DNA from: Rhodospirillaceae bacterium
GTDB lineage: Bacteria; Pseudomonadota; Alphaproteobacteria; UBA9219
Direction: 5' to 3'
Assembly (NCBI GenBank): GCA_003486725.1
Contig: DNGD01000014.1
Span: 1-6,320, forward strand
Length of the DNA stretch: 6,320 nt
In this document: in pieces, positions 1-6,320 of the stretch
Numbering within the stretch: position 1 is the first letter of the stretch
How the letters are laid out: each line of letters opens with the position of its first letter
Notes under the pieces: model-generated
The model's database searches: none
Seen by the model: the letters and a program-made list of their open reading frames with translations, nothing else
Told to the model about the DNA's origin: nothing
Position numbers and translations under genes: made by a program

Positions 1-455
1 GCTTTGAGACCCGTTTGCATAGGTTCGCTCACCGATTGGCGAGGAATAATGCCGGGGGCTTTGACTTCCATACGCGTCATCTTGACGTTCTTGAGAGGAC
101 CCTTGCCGTCTATGGGATTGCCAAGGCCGTCAACAACGCGACCCAGCAGGCCTTCGCCGACGGGCACTTCCACAATGGCGTTGGTGCGTTTGACGGTATC
201 GCCTTCGCGGATAGAACGGTCATCACCAAAGATAACGACGCCGACGCAATCCGTTTCGAGGTTGAGCGCCATGCCCTTAACCCCGTTCTGGAACTCCACC
301 ATTTCACCGGCGCGAACGTTGTTAAGCCCATAGATCAAGGCCACACCGTCACCGATGGACAGAACCTGTCCAACCTCGGCCATCTCGGTGTTTAAACCGA
401 GCGACGCGATCTGTTGCTTGAGTACCGAAGAAATTTCCGATGCGCGAATATCCAT
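1..455 (-). CDS. atpA: ATP synthase F1 subunit alpha, N-terminal part (runs off the window)
   Basis: This is the alpha subunit of the F1 sector of ATP synthase, a cytoplasmic, membrane-attached complex in which alpha alternates with the catalytic beta subunit. The first 151 codons are present, beginning [16 protein letters not shown]. The crown beta-barrel domain follows, with the family signatures [17 protein letters not shown] (about residues 28-44), [33 protein letters not shown] and [18 protein letters not shown]. The fragment ends at about [14 protein letters not shown], shortly before the expected Walker A loop, so the nucleotide site itself is not visible. The ATG lies immediately after the TAA of atpH with no spacer, and a strong AGGAGG sits 8 bases upstream inside atpH. 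The order atpH then atpA is the usual alphaproteobacterial F1 operon, so atpG, atpD and atpC would be expected beyond the window edge. That last point is inference. Confidence 0.97.
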   Translation of the reverse strand, partial: MDIRASEISSVLKQQIASLGLNTEMAEVGQVLSIGDGVALIYGLNNVRAGEMVEFQNGVKGMALNLETDCVGVVIFGDDRSIREGDTVKRTNAIVEVPVGEGLLGRVVDGLGNPIDGKGPLKNVKMTRMEVKAPGIIPRQSVSEPMQTGLK

Positions 456-1043
456 TTACGCTGCCTCCTGTTGCGATTTTAACTGACGCTCCAAACGCGC
501 CAATTTTCCCTGTACCGACGCGTCGATTAAACGCGATCCCATCTTGACCGTCATGCCACCGATAAGGCTGGCATCCTCTTCAACAACCAAACGCACGGAT
601 CCATCGATCATCGCGCCTAGTTGAGTGGCCAATTTGTCTTGTTGATCTTTTGTCAAAGCCTGCGCGACCGTGACCACCGCGACATGCTGATGACGCATGA
701 CGGCCAATTCATTCTTGAAAACTTCGATAATAATGCTGAGATAGGCCAGACGGCGATTGCGCGTGATCTGGTTCAAAAACGCCGCCGTCAGATCATGAAA
801 CTTCGCACCGACGATCAGGTTTTTAACAGCCTTTTGCAGCTCGATCATTGGCAAGCGCGGATGGGTCGCCATCACACGAAACATGGGGGTCTGGTCGATC
901 ACTTCCTGAAGTGCGCGTAAATCGGCCTCAACGGGGGCCAACACGTTCTTTTCCTGCGCCAATTCAAACAGCGCGGTCGCATAGCGACGCGCCAGAATGG
1001 CGGGCTCACCAGAAATGATCTTAGGCATATCGATATGAGGCAC
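456..1043 (-). CDS. atpH: ATP synthase F1 subunit delta (OSCP-like stator subunit)
   Basis: The delta subunit caps the F1 head and ties it to the peripheral b-subunit stalk of ATP synthase. The 195-residue product has the family layout. The N-terminal helical domain begins with ARRYATALFELAQ (residues 18-30) and includes NQITRNRRL (91-99). The C-terminal domain carries the diagnostic DASLIGGMTVKMGSRLID (157-174), followed by KLARLERQL. The length is close to alphaproteobacterial delta subunits and slightly longer than the 177-residue E. coli protein. The start chosen is a GTG (1043-1041) because a GGAG lies 6 bases upstream. An in-frame ATG five codons later (1028-1026) has no visible ribosome binding site. 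The TAA stop touches the atpA ATG directly. A 122-bp gap separates it from tag upstream, so it is probably the first gene of the ATP synthase unit. Confidence 0.96.
   Translation of the reverse strand: MPHIDMPKIISGEPAILARRYATALFELAQEKNVLAPVEADLRALQEVIDQTPMFRVMATHPRLPMIELQKAVKNLIVGAKFHDLTAAFLNQITRNRRLAYLSIIIEVFKNELAVMRHQHVAVVTVAQALTKDQQDKLATQLGAMIDGSVRLVVEEDASLIGGMTVKMGSRLIDASVQGKLARLERQLKSQQEAA
464..469 (-). promoter_or_regulatory. Ribosome binding site of atpA
   Basis: A perfect AGGAGG on the minus strand, 8 bases ahead of the atpA ATG. It lies within the last codons of atpH (the QEAA end). It fixes the atpA start and is the strongest Shine-Dalgarno sequence I found in the window. This fits independent, strong loading of ribosomes on alpha, which is needed at higher copy number than the delta subunit encoded just before it. 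The stoichiometry is established knowledge; the link to this site is inference. Confidence 0.85.
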
Positions 1044-1049
1044 GTTGGA

Positions 1050-1053
1050 CTCC
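1050..1053 (-). promoter_or_regulatory. Ribosome binding site supporting the GTG start of atpH
   Basis: GGAG on the minus strand (within TGGAGTCC), 6 bases before GTG at 1043-1041. The alternative ATG at 1028-1026 has no purine-rich stretch at a workable distance, so this site decides the start. Confidence 0.6.
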
Positions 1054-1095
1054 AGATTCTCATAAAGCGCGGGTCAACTCGACAGGGGGAATAGC

Positions 1096-1121
1096 AGAGG
1101 TTACGCCGCCGCGCAACCTCT
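1096..1121 (-). repeat. Inverted repeat / RNA hairpin upstream of atpH
   Basis: On the minus strand AGAGGTTGCGC, a GGCG loop and GCGTAACCTCT form an 11-bp stem with ten Watson-Crick pairs and one G·U wobble. On the plus-strand transcript the wobble becomes an A·C mismatch, so the stem is better as RNA made in the gene direction. It lies 52 bases before the atpH GTG. No T-run follows (GCTATTCCCCC comes next), so it is not a standard intrinsic terminator. It could be a leader hairpin, an mRNA-stabilising end, a non-canonical terminator or an operator. The sequence alone does not decide. Confidence 0.6.
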
Positions 1122-1165
1122 CAAATGCGAGAAAAACTAGGGTCATGCGACAAGGGAGTGGAACA

Positions 1166-1696
1166 TCATTCCCCGCGCGCTTTTATCTCCTGAATCCGCC
1201 TATAAATCATGCATTCGGGCTTATGTGCGCCCTCTAGATACCCAAGGCTCATCAGGAACTCGCCGACGATTTCACCCCCTGTGAATTTGAAGGTCTTTTT
1301 GAAGAGCTTGACCCACGCTTCTTTGGGCTGGGGGTGATGGGAATCGAGCCATTTGGCAAAACCCCCATGCGATTTACGGATTTCAAGGACAAGGCCCGCA
1401 TTTTCAATAATTGCCGCGATCTTGCGGCGGTTGCGGATGATGCCCCCATCGGCCAAAAGCCGCTCAATATCCTTTGAGCCATAAGCCGCAACCTTGGCGA
1501 CGGCGAATCGGTCGAACGCCTTGTTCAGCGCCGCTCGTTTTTTCAGGACGATTTCCCACGACAAGCCAGCCTGCATGATCTCCAGCGCCAAACGCTCAAA
1601 GATCACGCGCTCATCGCGCGACGGGAAGCCATATTCCGTGTCATGATAGGCTTCGTGGATCGGATGCCCCTTGGACATTTCGCAGTAATCGACCAT
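1166..1696 (-). CDS. tag: DNA-3-methyladenine glycosylase I
   Basis: Tag cuts the N-glycosidic bond of 3-methyladenine in alkylated DNA and starts base excision repair. The 176-residue product (E. coli Tag has 187) keeps the Tag zinc ligands as Cys5, His18, His158 and Cys162, the last two in the HKPEC arrangement. It also has AYHDTEYGFP (16-25), ALEIMQAGLSW (37-47) with Glu39 and Trp47 matching E. coli Glu38 and Trp46, DGGIIRNRRKIAAII, and FKFTGGEIVGEFLMSLGYL near the C-terminus. Trp6 and Tyr13 of the E. coli base pocket correspond here to Met7 and His14, which points to a divergent Tag subgroup. The start is ATG, since Cys5 would be lost with any later one, and it follows the rnj TAG by 2 bases. 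It is probably translationally coupled and co-transcribed with rnj. No adaptive-response (Ada) gene is visible nearby. Confidence 0.95.
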   Translation of the reverse strand: MVDYCEMSKGHPIHEAYHDTEYGFPSRDERVIFERLALEIMQAGLSWEIVLKKRAALNKAFDRFAVAKVAAYGSKDIERLLADGGIIRNRRKIAAIIENAGLVLEIRKSHGGFAKWLDSHHPQPKEAWVKLFKKTFKFTGGEIVGEFLMSLGYLEGAHKPECMIYRRIQEIKARGE

Positions 1697-1698
1697 GG

Positions 1699-3393
1699 CT
1701 ACACCCTGATCAAATGAACCTCGACGATGGGTTTTTTACCTTGGCTTTCGTGAAGCGAGCGGCGGACGATCTTCATGATGGCCTGCTGCATTGCATGATC
1801 GTCTAAAAGCGTGGAGCGCGGCATCACCTCGACCTCGTCCAAAATCATGTTCGCGATTTCCTCGCGCATCGCCAAAATTGTGCGTTCCTCATCAATGCCC
1901 AGCAACGTGACTTGCGGATCGCTCGCCACCATGCCGCGCCGATCCAGCGCCAGCGTCACGACGGCGGCACCGTTGAAATTCATCTTGCGACGGTGTTGCG
2001 TGACCTTTTGATCCAAGGGGCGCAGGTTCTTGCCATCCAAGCCCCAACGACCGACCTGAACCTCGCCCACCACTTCATGAATGCCCGGCCCCAAGCGGAT
2101 GATCTGGCCGTTTTGCGGGATCATGACGTTCTCAATCCCCAAAGAACGCACGAGGCTCGCATGCTCTGTCTGATGGCGAAGCTCGCCATGCACGGGAAGA
2201 ACCATCTGCGGCTTCGTCCATTCATACAGCTTGGCGATATCCGGCTGCCCCGCATGGCCGGAGGCGTGCACAAGGCGTCCCTCGGTCATATGTTCAGCCG
2301 TCACGATCTGCACGCGATGGCTGAGGAGAAGATTCTGCACACGGCCAATGGATTTTTCATTCCCCGGAATATCACGCGAGGAAAAGATCACCACATCGCC
2401 ACGCTCCAGCTTGACGATGGGATGATCGAAAACGGCGATGCGAGACAGCGCCGCCCTCTTCTCGCCCTGACAGCCGGTGCATACCATCACAATCTTGTCG
2501 CGAGGGGCTTGCATCGCTTCATGCTCGCTGAGGAACTGATCATATTCGGGCAGATAGCCCAAGCTGTACGCGATCTCGGCATTGCGCCACAGCGAGCGTC
2601 CGACCAATGAGACATAGCGGCCATGCTGATGTGCCGCCTTAGCAATAGTTTTTAACCGCGCGATATTGCTGGAGAAACACGTTACAGCAATGCGGTTTTG
2701 ATAAAGGCCGAACAGCTCGCCCATGCCTTTTTGAACCGCAATTTCGGAAGGCGTCGCCGCCTGAACCGTTGCACCCGTGGAGTCGCCCACCAGCGCCATA
2801 ATGCCTTCGCGTCCCAGCTCCTTAAGCCGGTTTTCATCGGTTACCAACCCCACGATGGGGTCGTTATCCAGCTTCCAGTCACCCGTGTGAAGCACGCGGC
2901 CATGAACCGTGTTGATCGAGACCATATGGCTTTCGGGAACCGAGTGCGTCACATGAACCATCTCCACCGCAAAGGGGCCAACCTCGAACGAGCCGCCCAC
3001 GGGGATCTCGATAATGTCGACCATGTCCTGCATGCCCGCCTGCGTCAGCTTGCCGCGCAGAAGCGCCGCCGCAAAGGGAACAGCATAAACAGGGCAGCGT
3101 AGGCTTTCCCACAAATAGGGGATCGCGCCCAAATGATCTTCGTGCGCGTGGGTGATAACGATACCAAGCAGATCCGTGCGACGCTCGGTGATAAAGGTGA
3201 TGTCGGGCGTGATAATGTCGATGCCGGGGGTCAGCTCGTCCCCGAACATGATGCCGCAATCGACCATCAACCATTTGCCGGCAGTGCCGTACAGGTTCAG
3301 ATTGATCCCGATCTCGCCGCTTCCGCCCAGCGGCAATAGCCACAGCGCGTCTTCAGGAGGACGGTGAAGGTCTTTTTTAATTTTCTGGGTCAT
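1699..3393 (-). CDS. rnj: Ribonuclease J (metallo-beta-lactamase / beta-CASP nuclease)
   Basis: RNase J is a zinc-dependent 5'-3' exo- and endoribonuclease for mRNA decay and rRNA 5'-end maturation. From the ATG at 3393 the product has 564 residues. The order is: N-terminal beta-lactamase motif LPLGGSGEIGINLNLYG (20-36), the metal-binding HAHEDH (82-87), HVTHSVPES with His150, HTGDWK with Asp172, LVGDST with Asp204, the beta-CASP insertion (roughly 210-350), SGHA (378-381) and PVHGE (400-404), which returns to the beta-lactamase fold. A C-terminal domain of about 120 residues ends VEVHLIRV. All expected metal ligands are present. An in-frame TTG at 3423 would add ten residues and overlap coaX by 26 bp. 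I prefer the ATG, 4 bases after the coaX TAA, because it gives the usual short N-terminus and TTG has no ribosome binding site. The ATG has none either, so translation probably depends on coupling to coaX. The stop is TAG. Confidence 0.96.
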   Translation of the reverse strand: MTQKIKKDLHRPPEDALWLLPLGGSGEIGINLNLYGTAGKWLMVDCGIMFGDELTPGIDIITPDITFITERRTDLLGIVITHAHEDHLGAIPYLWESLRCPVYAVPFAAALLRGKLTQAGMQDMVDIIEIPVGGSFEVGPFAVEMVHVTHSVPESHMVSINTVHGRVLHTGDWKLDNDPIVGLVTDENRLKELGREGIMALVGDSTGATVQAATPSEIAVQKGMGELFGLYQNRIAVTCFSSNIARLKTIAKAAHQHGRYVSLVGRSLWRNAEIAYSLGYLPEYDQFLSEHEAMQAPRDKIVMVCTGCQGEKRAALSRIAVFDHPIVKLERGDVVIFSSRDIPGNEKSIGRVQNLLLSHRVQIVTAEHMTEGRLVHASGHAGQPDIAKLYEWTKPQMVLPVHGELRHQTEHASLVRSLGIENVMIPQNGQIIRLGPGIHEVVGEVQVGRWGLDGKNLRPLDQKVTQHRRKMNFNGAAVVTLALDRRGMVASDPQVTLLGIDEERTILAMREEIANMILDEVEVMPRSTLLDDHAMQQAIMKIVRRSLHESQGKKPIVEVHLIRV

Positions 3394-3397
3394 TGGC

Positions 3398-4174
3398 TTA
3401 AAGCGACTTTCTATTTCTCTCAAATATGAGCGCGAGCCCGCGCAGGGTCAAATCGGTATTTACCTCATCCAGCGAGGGTATAGCATCAATAAACAATTTG
3501 GAAAGCCCGCCCGTGGCCACAACGGTCATCGGCGCGCCGAATTCGGCCTTAATACGGGAAATTAACCCTTCCACCATGCCGACATAGCCCCAGAAAATGC
3601 CGGATTGGATGGCGGTTACCGTCCCCGTGGCAATCACCTTGGCGGGCTTTGCCACGGCCACACTCGGCAGTTTGGCGGCGGCCAAATGCAAGGCGCGAAG
3701 CGATAGATTGACCCCCGGCGCAATCGCGCCGCCACGATAGGTGCCATCGGCATCGATCACATCGAATGTCGTCGCCGTCCCGAAATCGACGATCAGCAAC
3801 GGCGTTTTGTAAAGTGACACGCCTGCCACCGCGTTGATCAGACGATCCGCGCCCAGTTCTTCGGGACGATCGATGCAGACCTTGATCCCCGTAACAACGT
3901 CCGGCGAACCGATAATGAGGGGTTCGCAATCAAAGTGATCGCGGCACAAACGCACCAGATTAAAGTTCACGTCCGGCACGACGCTGCCCAGAATGGCATC
4001 GGTCACGGTGCTGGATTCGACGCCGATCTGCGCCATCAGCGTTTTAAGAAAAACGGCATATTCGTCGGAGGTGCGCTGCACATTCGTCACGGCGCGCCAA
4101 ACGCCAATTTGTGTCGTGCCGTCAAACAACGCAAAAACGGTGTTTGTGTTACCGGCATCAATCGCTAAAAGCAT
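3398..4174 (-). CDS. coaX: Type III pantothenate kinase
   Basis: CoaX phosphorylates pantothenate with ATP, the first step of coenzyme A synthesis in the cytoplasm. Type III enzymes need a monovalent cation and are not feedback-inhibited by CoA as CoaA is; this is family knowledge. The 258-residue length is normal. Visible signatures are the N-terminal phosphate loop DAGNTNT (6-12), RPEELGADR (103-111) with the catalytic Asp110, DFGTATTFDVID (130-141) with the cation-site aspartate, GGAIAPGV (148-155), TAIQSGIFWGY (187-197) and VVATGGLSKLF (218-228). The ATG lies 6 bases after the birA TGA. The two genes are commonly neighbours, and fused in some bacteria, because both serve acyl-carrier and cofactor metabolism. 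No strong ribosome binding site is seen, so coupling to birA is likely. No truncation or missing key residue. Confidence 0.97.
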   Translation of the reverse strand: MLLAIDAGNTNTVFALFDGTTQIGVWRAVTNVQRTSDEYAVFLKTLMAQIGVESSTVTDAILGSVVPDVNFNLVRLCRDHFDCEPLIIGSPDVVTGIKVCIDRPEELGADRLINAVAGVSLYKTPLLIVDFGTATTFDVIDADGTYRGGAIAPGVNLSLRALHLAAAKLPSVAVAKPAKVIATGTVTAIQSGIFWGYVGMVEGLISRIKAEFGAPMTVVATGGLSKLFIDAIPSLDEVNTDLTLRGLALIFERNRKSL

Positions 4175-4180
4175 GGAAGG

Positions 4181-4921
4181 TCAACCATTCCCTTGTGGAA
4201 AAAAGACATCGCCCGCCTGTATAACCGTTTCTTGCCCGTTCGCCAACCGCAAGATAAGGCCACCGGATTCATCAATCCCCGCAAAATCGCCGGTGATGTC
4301 GCCAGAAGGCGTTTTCACCACGGCTTCTCCCATCTTGGCATCGGCCAGCCACGCTTTCCGGATGGGAGAAAACCCGTCATACAAAAGAGTCTTACGCCAG
4401 TGATCGAGACTTAGAAGAAACTGCTGAAGCGTTTCCTCAACTGTTGGGCTCACGCCCAAGGCCGCCAGCGACGTAGTGGGGTAAAGGGCGTTTTCGGGAT
4501 GGTGTGCCACATTAATTCCAACGCCTATCACAAGCCAATCAAGCAAACCACCTTGCGTCGGCGAGGTTTCCAGCAAAACGCCGCTGATTTTCTTGCCATC
4601 CACCAACACGTCATTTGGCCATTTCAGCTGGATACAGGCGTCAGGTTTTGGGGCCAAAACGGTATCATAGACAGCCATCGCCGCCACAAAACTGTAATAG
4701 ACGGCCTGTTGCAACGCGCAGCGGGGACGAAGAAGCACGCTGACATAGAGGTTGCCTTCGGGCGATTCCCACGTGCGCCCCAGCCGCCCCTTCCCCGCTG
4801 TTTGGGAAAGCGCGTGAACGACAAGCCCTTCGTGTTCACCAGACTCGGCGGCCTCCTTAGCGACCAAATTGGTGCTATTTGTGGAGTCGAGGGTCTCTAT
4901 ACGAAAAAAAGTCGGGATCAT
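4181..4921 (-). CDS. birA: Biotin--[acetyl-CoA-carboxylase] ligase, monofunctional
   Basis: BirA makes biotinyl-5'-AMP and transfers biotin to the carrier lysine of carboxylases such as AccB. The 246-residue protein starts directly with the catalytic domain: LDSTNSTN (11-18), the adenylate loop GKGRLGRTW (43-51) in place of the E. coli GRGRRGR, KWPNDV (100-105), KKISGVLLE (110-118) with the ligase lysine, and VIGVGIN (131-137). A small C-terminal SH3-like domain covers about 198-242. The N-terminal winged helix of E. coli BirA is absent, so it should not act as the biotin-operon repressor. Its ATG overlaps the nuoN TGA as ATGA (4921-4918), a classic coupling arrangement with no good ribosome binding site. 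If nuoN translation really ends early at its amber codon, coupling would depend on ribosomes that restart inside nuoN. That last point is inference. Confidence 0.96.
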   Translation of the reverse strand: MIPTFFRIETLDSTNSTNLVAKEAAESGEHEGLVVHALSQTAGKGRLGRTWESPEGNLYVSVLLRPRCALQQAVYYSFVAAMAVYDTVLAPKPDACIQLKWPNDVLVDGKKISGVLLETSPTQGGLLDWLVIGVGINVAHHPENALYPTTSLAALGVSPTVEETLQQFLLSLDHWRKTLLYDGFSPIRKAWLADAKMGEAVVKTPSGDITGDFAGIDESGGLILRLANGQETVIQAGDVFFPQGNG

Positions 4922-6320
4922 GGGGGTAACAGACCTTCAGCGGCATGACGCGCTGCATCCATCAGCGGCGCAGGCACAAGAACGAACAACAGGACAGAGA
5001 GCGAGACCAAGACAACCACGGCCTTAAGCGCAGTGTCCTTCACAGGATCGAGCGCGCTGGCCTCGGCGTCATCAAAATACATAATTTTGACAATCCGTAA
5101 ATAGTAACCTGCAGCCACGACGCTGGTTAGCACACCGACGAGTGCGAGCGGCCACACCCCCGCCTTCACCGCCGCCAGCAAAACAAAATATTTGCCAAAG
5201 AATCCGGCCAGTGGCGGGACGCCCGCCAGTGAAAACAGCGAAGCCGCCATCGCAAGCGCCAAAAGCGGCTGTGTTTTCGATAGACCCGCCAGATCGGTTA
5301 GAGCTTCAACGGGCTCACCGTCTTTGCGCAAAACCAACAGAACACTAAACACGCCGATAACGCCGACAAAATACAAGGCCAGATAGATCAAGATTCCTCT
5401 CAACCCATCAAGGCAAATGACGCCTTGCATAGGATCAAGACAAACAAGCCCGACCATAATCGTGCCGACATTCGCAATGGCACTATAGGCCATCAGGCGC
5501 TTGAGATTCGTTTGCATGAGGCCTGCGAACGAACCAAACACCATCGACGCCACTGACAGGATGATAATCACAGGTTTCCAGACAGCCGCTGCGAGCGCCA
5601 AAGGCAGAGCCAGAATGATGGCCAGTAACGCCAGTGCGGCAACCTTGGGCGCTGCCGCCAGAAAAGCCGTCACCGGCGTGGGAGCGCCTTCATACACATC
5701 AGGCGTCCACATATGGAAGGGAACGGCAGATATTTTAAACGCAAATCCTGTCAAAACAAAGCCTAGCCCTGCGACGATCCCGATGGGCAAGGTCTGACTT
5801 TCCGCCAGCACGCGCGCCGTATCCACAAAGCCTGTTCCGCCTGAAGCACCGTAAATAAATGACAGGCCAAAGAGCATAATCGCTGACGAAAACGCCGAGA
5901 GCATAAAATATTTAAGCCCTGCCTCGCTGGACCGTTTTTGATCCCGCTGAAAAGAGACGAGTACGTAAAGCGCCAGATTTTGAAACTACAAGCCTACATA
6001 AAGTGCAATCCAGTCGTTCGCCGATACCATCAGCATCATGCCCAGTACCGCAAGCATCACCAAAACGGGATATTCGGGTTTATGGCCCCCTTCTCCCCGC
6101 GCAAAGAAAGCAGGGGCTAGGGCCAGCGAACCAGCACCCGCCACAAGCAGCATGATTTTCACGAAGCGCCGGAAGTCATCCACCGCAAACATGTCGTGGA
6201 AGACTGCCCCTATCTTGCCGCTGTCAAGCCACACCAAAACCGCCGCCGCCAGCAAAGATACTGCCGCCGCGCCCGTAACAGCCACGCCGGATTTATCGCC
6301 GCGAAATGCACCGATCAAAA
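4918..6320 (-). pseudogene. nuoN: NADH-quinone oxidoreductase subunit N, 5' end outside the window, interrupted by one in-frame TAG
   Basis: NuoN is one of three antiporter-like membrane subunits that pump protons in respiratory complex I. One continuous frame enters at the window edge and ends at TGA 4920-4918. It is broken only by TAG at 5988-5986. The part before the stop (110 residues visible) has three hydrophobic segments and ends NDWIALYVGL. The part after it begins FQNLALYVLVSF and continues with SSEAGLKYFMLSAFSSA, FKISAVPFHMWTPDVYEGAP (its Lys matches E. coli Lys217), AAPKVA (Lys247) and GVPPLAGFFGKYFVLLAAV (Lys395). The stop replaces the conserved glutamate expected in the family motif GLELQSLALYVL. 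No ATG, GTG or TTG lies between the TAG and the ATG at 5904. That ATG could start a separate 328-residue C-terminal product, which would lack the first transmembrane helices. The TTG at 6318 is internal, not the true start. I call it a pseudogene as it reads here; a sequence error would make it an ordinary gene. Confidence 0.9.
5986..5988 (-). other. In-frame amber codon at the conserved glutamate position of nuoN
   Basis: The minus strand reads GGC TTG TAG TTT CAA AAT CTG, translated G L * F Q N L, where the family has G L E L Q S L. A single change at 5988 (GAG to TAG, i.e. G to T on the coding strand) explains it. There is no frameshift, and the frame stays open for 355 codons downstream with full conservation. 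The presence of the stop is seen directly. Its alignment to the transmembrane glutamate rests on recalled family sequences. Confidence 0.9.

Larger units (their letters stand above)
1044..1165 (-). promoter_or_regulatory. Intergenic region between tag and atpH, probable leader and promoter region of the atp unit
   Basis: This 122-bp stretch is the only real gap between genes in the window. On the minus strand it holds, in order, a T-run (TTTTTCTC, about 1137-1130), a GC-rich inverted repeat (1121-1096), a C-run and the atpH ribosome binding site. A weak sigma70-like pair can be drawn: TTGTCG, 17 bases, then TCGCAT. It matches consensus poorly and I would not rely on it. I see no hairpin followed immediately by a T-run, so no clear intrinsic terminator for the upstream unit. 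That a promoter exists here is inferred from the gap and from the change of functional unit. Confidence 0.4.

Noticed and set aside
15..395. Plus-strand open frames opposite atpA
   Set aside because: They are antisense to the conserved AtpA N-terminal domain, which is coded on the minus strand, and show no family features.
1130..1137. T-run after tag as an intrinsic terminator
   Set aside because: No stable stem directly precedes it. The only nearby palindrome (GGAA...TTCC around 1160-1172) is four base pairs long and too far away.
1912..2610. Long plus-strand open frame (232 codons) opposite rnj
   Set aside because: It lies entirely antisense to the well-conserved RNase J core, and its product is rich in His, Arg and Ala with no recognisable motif, as expected for the complement of GC-biased codons.
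2879..3343. Minus-strand open frame of 154 codons inside rnj in another frame
   Set aside because: It is an out-of-frame shadow. The RNase J metal-binding motifs HAHEDH and HTGDWK are read in the rnj frame over the same bases.
4499..4948. Plus-strand open frame of 149 codons opposite birA
   Set aside because: It is antisense to the birA catalytic motifs, with no ribosome binding site or family resemblance.
5986..5988. Genome-wide reassignment of TAG as a sense codon
   Set aside because: rnj ends at a TAG directly after the usual VEVHLIRV C-terminus, with tag starting 2 bases later, so TAG is used as a normal stop here. Local readthrough cannot be excluded.
5986..6318. A separate small gene of 110 codons starting at TTG 6318
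   Set aside because: The sequence is the middle of NuoN. The frame continues past the window edge upstream and continues in the same frame after the TAG, so it is a fragment of one gene.

Overview
The window looks like a piece of an alphaproteobacterial chromosome. It is dense, moderately GC-rich and codes entirely on the minus strand. The best clue is the order nuoN – birA – coaX – rnj (RNase J), a familiar alphaproteobacterial arrangement at the end of the complex I operon. The AtpA N-terminus (MDIRASEIS...) and the AtpH-then-AtpA order also fit that class. I cannot name a genus from sequence alone. Nothing suggests horizontal transfer: I saw no IS element, phage gene, CRISPR array, tRNA or rRNA.

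In transcription order (high to low coordinates) the window holds: the 3' part of nuoN (6320-4918), birA (4921-4181), coaX (4174-3398), rnj (3393-1699), tag (1696-1166), a 122-bp intergenic gap (1165-1044), atpH (1043-456) and the first 151 codons of atpA (455-1). From nuoN to tag the genes overlap by 4 bp or sit 2 to 6 bp apart, so they probably form one transcription and translation unit. The only sizeable gap lies before atpH. It contains an 11-bp stem inverted repeat and probably the start of a separate ATP synthase unit.

The products are housekeeping proteins. NuoN is a proton-pumping membrane subunit of NADH:quinone oxidoreductase, and AtpH and AtpA belong to the F1Fo ATP synthase that uses the resulting gradient. 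BirA attaches biotin to carboxylase carriers, CoaX makes phosphopantothenate for coenzyme A, RNase J matures and degrades RNA, and Tag removes 3-methyladenine from DNA.

The one striking anomaly is in nuoN. The reading frame is continuous and well conserved on both sides of a single in-frame TAG codon (5988-5986). That codon falls where the family carries its conserved transmembrane glutamate (Glu133 in E. coli NuoN). It is one base change from GAG. A read or assembly error, a genuine nonsense mutation and amber readthrough are all possible; the first two are more likely, because rnj in the same window ends normally at TAG. I found no convincing undescribed system here.
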